Shown: positions 57,101 to 64,000 of the stretch, piece after piece
How the letters are laid out: every line of letters begins with the position of its first letter
How positions within the stretch are numbered: position 1 is the first letter of the stretch
DNA from: Crocodylus rhombifer
Lineage: Eukaryota > Chordata > Crocodylia > Crocodylidae
DNA length: 64,000 bases
Assembly: GCA_038503035.1 (NCBI GenBank)
Contig: JAVSML010024699.1
Coordinates: 124,001-188,000 of the forward strand
Direction: 5' to 3'
The notes under the pieces: generated by a model
Seen by the model: only the letters and a program-made list of their open reading frames with translations
What the model was told of the DNA's origin: nothing
Database searches by the model: none
Program-made: the position numbers and the translations under genes

Positions 57101-60100
57101 ATTTACCTCGGGGAATTTCTTCTTTTTGATATACTCGGTGACTGCAGGATCAAAATATTTAGCATACCCCTCGTTGAGACTGTAGATATTTCCCTTCTTT
57201 TTGATTTTCACATCCTTGTCAACCAAAATGAATTCTCCAATTGCCTAAAGATAAGAATTTAATAACTTTTAAAGCATGTTTGTATTTACAAGAGTAAAGA
57301 CAAGTCACTGGTAAGCATGTCTTAGTGAAAACCTACTACAGATTCCATTTCCTTTTAATGATTCAATGAAAGGGCAATCTGTTTGCACCCCCAAAATTCT
57401 GTGCAGAAAGGTTTGTTCAGCATAGGCCCACTCAGTTCTGTCTCCTTTTTTAAACTGATGATAAAATACAACTGTAAGTAATTCTGGGGACTGAGATTGC
57501 TAGAGGCCACTGAATAAATATAAATTGGCAATAAGTTTTCAATCCCTACCAGCTAGGATCACACTGAAGCCAAAAAACAGGACATGACAGGATCTCTTTG
57601 CTGTACCCCAGGGCTGTCCAACTGGCCAAAGGAGTTAAACTGCACCCTCTGGGCTACCACCCAGTGGCTGCTGCTTCTTTTCCCCCTCAAACCTCTCCCC
57701 TCTGTGCCAGCTGCAGAAGCAGCTGGGAGCTCTGATCTCCCTTTCCTCAGCTTCCCCTTCCCTGGCCTAGGGGGCAATGCAATGCAGTATGGGGCAGCCC
57801 ACAGTACTGGGGGAAGGAAGGCATGCATTATATGGTCCTGAGGGGCCATGACCTCCACTGGTGCAGCCCCCAGCTGCTTAGAAGTTGGACAGCTCTGTTG
57901 TAGTTGGCTTGAGTGGCTGTTTGTCTCTGCTGTAGTAAGCTTCCATATTTTCTTTAGAAAAAAGGACACACACAGCTAGCAGAAGAGTCCTAATATCTAA
58001 ATATAAACAAACGGTGATGATGCATGCAGATATCCAAGTCATTACTAAGCTTAACATCAAGCTTGACTTCCTTGAAGCCAAATGACCATGGCAACTTCCA
58101 AAATATACTGTAAGTGGCTGTACCATCCAATTTGCACTACTATGTCTTTAATTTAAACTGAGTCACTTCAGCCAGATGCACTGTTTTGTTAAATGTGCCT
58201 TCTAAGTCACATGGTCAAGAGCTTTTCAGACGTCAAACACATACACATACACACATATCCTACTTACTCTTTTAAAGATCAAGGTGTCACCTGAAAGTGT
58301 GAAAGAGGGTTAAAATATTGCTGCTGCTCCACTTCCAAGTATTTGTACTGTAGGACTCTGGTGTTGATGATGACAAGGTTAACTAGTTTAAAGTTATGCA
58401 GGGCTGTTCAGCTTCTTAGTGGCTGGGAGCCAAAGGCCCGCTGCAGGCTGCAGCAGTGGGGGGCTATAGGGGGGCAAGCCAAGGGCCCCCCAGGCCACAT
58501 GAGAGCCCCCCAGTACCCACTGCATTGTGCACTCTTGCTCTCTCCCCCTCGCATGTGTTCCTAGGCTCACCTTCAGCTCCCTGGGGCATGCTGCGCTGCA
58601 CCGCGCTGCCCTGCCCTCTGGAATAGGGGCAGGCAGTGAAATCTAGAGCAAGCGGTGGAGGAGGAGGAGGTCTGGAGAATCCAGTCTGTTGCAGAAAACA
58701 GTGAGGGGAGTAACTGCTGGGGAAGAGGCCTGGAGCTGCAACTTAACCCCTTATGGGCTGCAGACCACCAGCTGGACAGCCTTGAAGTCATGTATTAAAC
58801 TCAAAAGGCACAGTTTATAGCCTTATGGGGAATTCTGAATTGCAAGAGAGATTACTCTAAATATGAGTACCCCCACTCCAAACTCAGGAAAACCAGACCC
58901 AGAGCTGGAACGAACTCAGCCTCCAGACTGTTTTGAGGGCTAGCAGGAAGGGAAGTGGGAAGAAGCTCTGAGATGAGAACCTTTTTGCTCTGTGGAAGAA
59001 GGTGGAGCTTTGCTCCCTGATATGCTCCATGTACTACTGAAAGAGACCCCAGGGGGACTGTGGTGGAGCCTGGTTTGAGTGCAGCTCAGAGAAGGATCAA
59101 CTTCCCTACTGAAGAGACCCCAGCAAAGAATCTGACTGCAGCAAAGCAGGGCCTGAGTTTCATTTAAAAAAGCTACAGAAGTTAATACAGTCAGTGTGAT
59201 TGTGGAGCAGTAAGAGTCTTTGTGCTATCTAGGACAGTTGAGACCTTGCATAAGGTGAAGTCTCACCCTGAAGGGTCCTTGTGAGACTACCAGAGTTGAG
59301 GTTTGAAGTTGAAAGGGGTAACTTTATCAGATTTCTGTGCTGGGTTACAGCTTGCTGTTTGGATGCTTGTGTGTGTAAATAATTCAAACTTTTTGTACCC
59401 TCCAGTTAAACTGAGAGACTCCTGGGGAAACCAAGTCAGCCACACACCTACACCTCCTTGCAAAAGGGATTACATGTATATCAGCTCAGACAGCACGTGC
59501 ATATTTGTATTACCAACTTGAAGATCCTCATTTCAGGAGGCCACTGAGTAACACCTACTTTTTCTTCAGTAGAAGTGAAGAATACCAAAAGCCTTTGGAG
59601 ACCTACCTATACCTATCAAAAGTAGACTACATAATTCTCATTAAGCATCTCTGGAGATCAGAGTTAGTGTTGAAGCAGCTCCCTATATTGATACCTTTGG
59701 GGACATCTCTTTCTCGTAAAAATGTCATTTTGATATCCCTTTCAAAAAAGCCATAACAAACAATTTAAGCCATTCATGCCAGCTATAGGATTTCTTACTG
59801 GATCAAGCATAAAACAGTTGACACCAGAAGCAGTAGCCAACACCAACATTGTGGCACTCCCATAAACAGCATAGCCAGCTGCCACAATGTTACGCCCCGA
59901 CTGCAAAGCATCTTTCTCAGAAGGTTCATCAGTGGATGTCTGGAGTAGGAGAGATGGATGTCAATTCTTTTTAAAATTTGCAAGTGAAATTATTTACATG
60001 ACACATCTATTTTATACGCTTAATTCCTTCATTATTCTGCAGTAACAGAGCTTCACAGAACGTTAAATTATAAGATAATGTTGTACGCTTTGGGACCACT

Positions 60101-63020
60101 AGACTTTAGGCAGCACATGCTGAACTGGCAGAAGGGCAGCAACTGCATATTTACTTGAATCCAAGACAACCCTAAATTCAAGCAGACCAGCCAATAATTA
60201 AATTGTATTCATGGAAAATTTAAACATTTGTTATAGATTCTCTACATGGAAAACTAATTATTGGGGAATCATCTTTAAGTAATCCCTCCCACTGCTGAAG
60301 GGAGGCAGATAGTATGGGGAGCTCAGTTTGCCCCTTCCTTGTGTTTGCCCTCCTGCTACTTCTGCCCCTTTCCTACTCCACCCCTCCCCTTCCAACCTCT
60401 GTTCCTCCCTGCCCTTCACCCCTCTAGCCTCTGCTTGTCCTCACCCCCACCCCTCAGGTCTCTGCTCCGTGCCATACCAGTTCTAGCTTAGGGCACTGAG
60501 CATGGCCCCAGCCAAGCCCCCATAGCAGCAGTGTGCTGCTATGAGGCCAGGCTGGAGCTGTGCTCAGTGCCCCAGGCTGCAGTGTGCATGGAGTCTGCCA
60601 ATCCAAAGCAAAGGTAAGGGGAGGAGGGAAATAAGCAGGCAGGGAGCAGAGGCTGCATGGAGGTAGGGTGGAGATGTGGGGATGCAAAGGTGGCAGGGTT
60701 GGGGGGCAGCAGGCAGAAGCTGTAGTTGGTCCTGACCCAGGGTAGAGGCTGGACCCGGAGCCACAGCAGCCTCCTGTTCCACCCTCCTTCCACCCCATAC
60801 TTGATTCTAAGATGAGGGGCTTTTTTCCTCCCATTTGAAATGGGAGAAGGGGCAGGGGGACTTAATCTTAGAACTGAGTAAATACAGTAGCAACGATGAC
60901 TCATGGCTTAGTTCAACTAGGTGAGAAATCCTTCCTTAAATCAAGTTTTCTTAGAAATAAAAATAATGGTTAGGGTGCTGGTGCCACTGCTTATCATGCC
61001 CACTGGTATTATCTCATTGTTTCTTGCTGCTACGTAGACTGTCTCGATCTGTTTTTGCTCTTGCAAACATGCCTCAAGACATTATGATGCCTCTTCCTCT
61101 GTAGCTATGTCAACAGATACCCATAGTGGCAATGCAGCATATGCCAACAAGAGGATTTTTTCTGCTTATCCAGCTACACTGTGCCCTGAACCATATAACC
61201 TAAGCCAGGGGGTCAAAGATCTGTCCTGCAGAGCCATTTCATCAGGCTCACAAGGCTCCTGGAGAGGTCGGGAATTCAGGGATAGGGCAAGCTGAGTTGG
61301 GGCCCATCATCAAATTCCTGGCTATGGGGTCGTGCCAGGGAAATGCCAGTGGTGGTGGATGAGCAGCAGCTGCATTAGCCTCTTGCCACTGCTGCATACC
61401 GCAGAAGGGTCTGGATCAGGAGGAATGAGGGGTTAGTTGTTTCATACCCCTGACCTAAGGCAACAAAAGCACCTGTCTCTTGCAAGAGGTTTTGTCAATA
61501 ACCCCTACTACAGGGATTGTGTTGATTAGGGGCTTTGATTCCCTGCTTCCATCCATTGTGACTATATCACCAGAACTTTGACATGGACCCAGCTTTAGAC
61601 TATTAGCTCCTTGAAGCTGGGACTCTCTCTCTTTGTACAAAGCATTGTGCAAACACAAAATAAAGTATAAAAGTGCCAAGTCAAAGCTTGGATGGAATGC
61701 AGGAAGCAGGAAAAGGGCACAGGAACTGTGAGTGCAACTTGATGCAGAAATCAGAGGCCAAATTTAAAAAGCAGAGCGGAACATTTGTCACTGTTTGCAA
61801 CTGACAAAATATTCTTTTGCTTCATTTGAAGCAAGTTACTTTTAGGTGTATACAAATGTGGGACAAGATGCTTAAAACAGGTGTGCCTTATCTGAATTTG
61901 TCAACCATTTCCAAGTTTGAGACCTGTTAATCCTGTATTTCAAGCTCATCCAAACAAGGGGTTTAACTCTTATAATGAATTAGGCCATTATATTTACATG
62001 CTGTGCTATGGTCCAAATTCAGTTCCATATTTGAAGCCTATCCTCAGGCTGGCAGACCTTATACAAGATGTAGGAAATAATCAGTTTCATGGGGAAAAGC
62101 ATCAAACTTGTGTTCCACATCAGTGACTCTCAACCTTTTCAGAGTCAGGGCCCCGCTTCCACCACTTTTTTTTTTTTAATGTGGTAGCAGACCCATTTGA
62201 GAACAACTATTGTAGCTGCCTCAGTGCTTCACAATGAGGTTCTGCTGCCCCCAGGTAAAACTGCCCCAATCCCGGCTACACAGTCAGCCTGGGAAGGTCT
62301 GAGGTGCACGTGCTGATCCTGCTGCATTATGGTTCTCTTATCAGGCTAAAGCAGGCAGAAGCTACCTCATGCTGTGTAATCCTTCCCAGTCTGGCTCCCT
62401 ATGCTTCTCTCAGAAAGAGGTGTGCCTGTGGAACTATGCTGCATGCCTCTGTTCCCAGAAGGAGGGATAGTCCACAGAAGCTGTTCCAGCCAAGTCAGCT
62501 CCATCCCTTTTAAGCTGATCAGAGGGCAGTTTTACCTGGTTGCGGCAGCACCTACATAGCAGCACCCCTTTTGAGGGGCTTGCAGCACCCCACTTGAAAT
62601 CCACAGGTTTATCTTGTCCCAATAGGACCTCATACTTACTCATATAAACTTCACACCTCCTATCCACAGCCAATCAAATATCCGTTAGTATTGCACATAT
62701 GTAGGTTACCTTTTAAGCAAGTACTACATATCGCCAACAAAGGTACTTATTACCTATATATGTAACAGTAGGCTATGTCTAAACTAATCCTGAAATCCTC
62801 CCTCATAAAATGTTTAATTGGATTTTATAGTTTTCAGATGCAACTTTATTCCACCCAGGGCTGGTTAAGGGTAAAGAATGAATAGGTGTTTTTTTGTGTG
62901 TCATAGCATGATAGCATTACATGTTACCTTTCTGTAGATGGAAAAGATAGTCCCAATGGAAACAAGGCAGTCAATGTTAGAAGAGCCATCTAGAGGATCC
63001 ATGCAGACTATATATTTGCC
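50969..63020 (-). CDS. FBP1: Fructose-1,6-bisphosphatase 1 (liver), exons 3-7 of a partial gene
   Basis: This is the gluconeogenic phosphatase acting on fructose 1,6-bisphosphate. Five exons join in frame to 227 residues ending HSTK then TAG-sense stop at 50969-50971. Visible motifs are [46 protein letters not shown], and [10 protein letters not shown] with the metal-ligand Glu. The liver-type assignment rests on Ile in AIGEF (Leu in FBP2), absence of the STGQG residues, and the C terminus. Exons 1 and 2, with the AMP-binding turn, lie beyond 64000. Odd points: the catalytic motif reads CMDPLD rather than CFDPLD, and the basic patch is KKKGN rather than KKKGK. FBP2 lies downstream on the same strand. 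Confidence 0.95.
51161..52880 (-). other. FBP1: FBP1 intron 6
   Basis: This 1.7-kb GT-AG intron shows no recognised transposon or second gene. It is AT-rich, with a G-rich run near 52386-52402. Confidence 0.7.
52881..53000 (-). CDS. FBP1: FBP1 coding exon 6
   Basis: This 120-nt exon in phase 0 runs from [10 protein letters not shown] to NSKSPKGK. The acceptor is tttatgcag. Confidence 0.95.
53110..53262 (-). mobile_element. MIR-type SINE, minus orientation
   Basis: The run CCCATTTTACACCAAAGG, AAACTGAAGC, AAGGTCACACAACAAG, AGTGGCAAAGCCAG and GACCACTGAGC follows the inverted MIR core in order. It starts about 110 bp from FBP1 exon 6. Confidence 0.8.
53780..54561. mobile_element. Palindromic hAT MITE, copy 2
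   Basis: The ends are TAGGGCTGCGCAAAGC and, inverted, TAGGGGTATGTGAAATG. The flanks ATAGTGAG (53772-53779) and ACAGTGAG (54562-54569) match at 7 of 8. The 782-bp body aligns with 4892-5665 and has the same inverted arms. Frames on both strands are mirror artefacts. Confidence 0.87.
54612..54722. repeat. Dispersed unclassified repeat with CGAAAGCTTG core
   Basis: It contains GCCTGAAGAAGGGC, CCCGAAAGCTTGC, the 16-bp palindrome-like CCAACTATGCAGTTGG, and TTAATAAAAAGGTATCAC. This order is shared with 26311. The ending ACCCAAAGAACCTTG recurs at 56267. Confidence 0.6.
56086..56115. repeat. Perfect 15-bp tandem duplication
   Basis: ATTGCTGCATAAAAT occurs twice in direct succession and is followed by a partial third copy. 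Confidence 0.85.
56221..56345. repeat. Dispersed unclassified repeat with GCCATGTTGGTCT core
   Basis: It contains AATAGCCATGTTGGTCTAAG, ACCCAAAGAACCTTG and GTTAGACCAACTTAAAGAG. The ACCCAAAGAACCTTG word links it to 54612-54722, suggesting parts of one family. Confidence 0.55.
57034..57056. repeat. 23-T homopolymer
   Basis: An uninterrupted T run 50 bp from the FBP1 exon 5 donor. Confidence 0.85.
57107..57244 (-). CDS. FBP1: FBP1 coding exon 5
   Basis: This 138-nt exon in phase 0 runs from [10 protein letters not shown] to KKKKFPE. It is the same length as FBP2 exon 5. A T23 homopolymer lies 50 bp into the following intron. Confidence 0.95.
57609..57897. mobile_element. hAT MITE
   Basis: The ends are CAGGGCTGTCCAACTGG and, inverted, CAGAGCTGTCCAACTTC. 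The flanks CTGTACCC and TTGTAGTT match at only 4 of 8, but both keep the central TA. Confidence 0.78.
58399..58784. mobile_element. hAT MITE
   Basis: The ends are CAGGGCTGTTCAGCTTC and, inverted, CAAGGCTGTCCAGCTGG. The flanks AAGTTATG (58391-58398) and AAGTCATG (58785-58792) match at 7 of 8. It has the same terminal type as 57609. Confidence 0.85.
59799..59939 (-). CDS. FBP1: FBP1 coding exon 4
   Basis: This 141-nt exon in phase 0 runs from [10 protein letters not shown] to CFMLDP. The donor is gtaagaa. ALQSGRN replaces the usual ALQPGRN. Confidence 0.95.
60144..60889. mobile_element. Foldback DNA transposon, superfamily unclear
   Basis: The left end TGCATATTTACTTGAATCC and the inverted right end TACTGTATTTACTCAGTTC are similar. 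GCAAC flanks both sides (60139-60143, 60890-60894), a possible 5-bp duplication. A near-perfect palindrome, CATAGCAGCAGTG then TGCTGCTATG, lies at the centre near 60535. There is no transposase frame. Confidence 0.6.
61206..61452. mobile_element. hAT MITE
   Basis: The ends are CAGGGGGTCAAAGATC and, inverted, CAGGGGTATGAAACAAC. The flanks ACCTAAGC (61198-61205) and ACCTAAGG (61453-61460) match at 7 of 8. Confidence 0.85.
62121..62212. mobile_element. Short hAT-like MITE
   Basis: The ends are CAGTGACTCTCAACCTTTTC and, inverted, CAATAGTTGTTCTCAAAT, typical hAT MITE termini. It is only 92 bp, contains a T14 run, and has no visible target duplication. Confidence 0.55.
62236..62552. repeat. Imperfect inverted repeat with 31-nt arms
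   Basis: The arm at 62236-62267 (with CCAGGTAAAACTGCCC) pairs with 62522-62552 (with GGGCAGTTTTACCTGG), separated by about 255 bp. The interior is GC-moderate and non-coding. It may be another foldback MITE without clear ends. Confidence 0.6.
62928..63020 (-). CDS. FBP1: FBP1 coding exon 3
   Basis: This 93-nt exon in phase 0 runs from GKYIVCMDP to SIYRK. It keeps Asp118, Asp121 and Arg140 of the family but has Met in place of Phe117. Confidence 0.95.
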
Positions 63021-64000
63021 CTGGAAAATACAAGTAGAGAGGAACTTAATATGTCATAGTTAAACCTATTTTAAAAGCTTTTCTTGTGAAGAGTAACATC
63101 TAACTCTGGAATATTGTACATTCCACTTTAACACAATATTGAAATCTGGCAATTTTTTAAAATGCAGTTCTCCCTGCCAATTTTTGGCTTTATAATACTA
63201 TTATTCCTTTTTCCCCATTTTTTTTCCATATAAAAAAGGAATACTGCCAATACAAGAAAAACAGCAAAACTTACTATAAATAAATTCTTCTAAATGTCCA
63301 CAGTGAACAAAGAATGTCCTTTTTTTACTTACTGTAACATTAAAGAGTTATTTGCAGTAATAGTTGGTTTGTTTGTTTGAAGCTGTTTATATCCTTTTAA
63401 ACTGTATCTCCACAGGAACTGATTTAAGCATGGAAATGTTATAAAGGCAGTAAAATAAACTACAATTATAGAGACAGTAATTGTGCTTTAGGGAAAAGTA
63501 CATTAGCTCAGATTCAGCATAAAAATATTTAACTACGATGAACTTTGTTTATTTAAGGGGTTATAACAATGCATCTCAACAGCCTTCTGCCTACAAAAGG
63601 TAGTCCAGAGTTTTTATTTTTGTCAAGCAGCAGAATAATACTAGTAGAAAGCTAATTTTGGTATCTCTACAATTCAGTGACTTAGGAAATATTTCATGCA
63701 AAGAATAGGCTAAGATTTTGCTAAGTTCTATGAGCTTCAGGGAGAGTTTGTCTGAGTAAGGACATCAAGATTTTATTTACCGTGAAGCATCACTTAAATG
63801 ATCTACTAAAGCAGCTACAGCAGAGTCAAGTGACTGAGAGCTAAGTAGGATGAAAGAATGTGCATGCGAATTGTTCCAGAGATTGGAAAGGAAAGATGAC
63901 AGAATTTAAGGCCCGAAATGGGAAAGAAAAAGTTGTTGGAAGAGAACTGTAGGAAGAAAGAAAATATCCAGAAACCAAGCAAGAGAGAAAAAAGACTCAG
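63021..64000 (-). other. FBP1: FBP1 intron 2, left part
   Basis: This begins at the exon 3 acceptor and runs off the window. I searched for FBP exon 2 words ([17 protein letters not shown]) and saw none. It is AT-rich with no recognised repeat. Confidence 0.7.

Larger units (their letters stand above)
53001..57106 (-). other. FBP1: FBP1 intron 5
   Basis: This 4.1-kb GT-AG intron holds a MIR SINE, a palindromic hAT copy and two dispersed unclassified repeat pieces. I see nothing clear in 54725-56080 or 56350-57030. Confidence 0.7.
57245..59798 (-). other. FBP1: FBP1 intron 4
   Basis: This 2.6-kb GT-AG intron holds two hAT MITEs, at 57609 and 58399. I see nothing else recognisable. Confidence 0.7.
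59940..62927 (-). other. FBP1: FBP1 intron 3
   Basis: This 3.0-kb GT-AG intron holds a foldback DNA element (60144), a hAT MITE (61206) and a small hAT-like piece with a neighbouring inverted repeat (62121-62552). Confidence 0.7.

Noticed and set aside
50969..63020. FBP1 copy being a processed or dead pseudogene
   Set aside because: All five exons are intact, in frame and bounded by GT-AG introns, with catalytic residues preserved.
63021..64000. Possible FBP1 exon 2 near the right edge
   Set aside because: None of the expected exon 2 coding words is present on the minus strand; the exon must lie further right.

Overview
The window is vertebrate nuclear DNA, most likely from a crocodilian or a close reptilian relative. 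It has spliced GT-AG genes, about 5% of the sequence at most codes for host protein, CR1 LINEs whose 3' tail reads as the crocodilian type, CORE/MIR SINE relics, and a dense population of short hAT-type DNA transposons. The organism call rests on repeat recognition from memory. There is no bacterial gene, CRISPR array, tRNA or rRNA that I can support.

Gene layout. Two tandem paralogous fructose-1,6-bisphosphatase genes lie on the minus strand. FBP2 (muscle type) is complete: seven coding exons between 40151 (start codon) and 7178 (stop codon), predicted 340 residues. FBP1 (liver type) is partial: exons 3 to 7 between 63020 and 50969, 227 residues, with exons 1 and 2 beyond the right edge. Coding exons 3 to 6 have identical lengths in both genes (93, 141, 138 and 120 nt), as expected of an old tandem duplication. 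The order matches the FBP2-FBP1 pair known from mammals. Both enzymes hydrolyse fructose 1,6-bisphosphate to fructose 6-phosphate. FBP1 normally serves gluconeogenesis in liver and kidney, and FBP2 serves glycogen resynthesis from lactate in muscle.

Region by region. 1-7177 lies 3' of FBP2 and holds a nested hAT pair (4835-6624) and the FBP2 3' UTR. 7178-40151 is FBP2; its introns carry a 1.9-kb CR1, Harbinger-like MITEs, MIR fragments and at least nine hAT MITEs, three of them in a head-to-tail array at 37138-38031. 40152-50968 is the intergenic spacer, with a degenerate CR1, a Tigger-like element, a foldback MITE and a 1.24-kb hAT foldback containing a (CTG)n tract broken by a 10-N assembly gap. 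50969-64000 is FBP1 with more hAT elements.

Most notable: (1) FBP2 carries several changes from the mammalian proteins at its AMP site (one inserted Ala beside the phosphate-binding turn, Arg140 to Lys) and in the dynamic loop (Tyr57 to Phe). (2) hAT copies starting CAG sit mostly in 8-bp duplications of form nnnTAnnn (Buster-like), while those starting TAGGG mostly fit nTnnnnAn (Ac-like). (3) Three hAT copies share one repeatedly used target site. (4) Large palindromic hAT elements generate mirror-image ORFs that are not genes.
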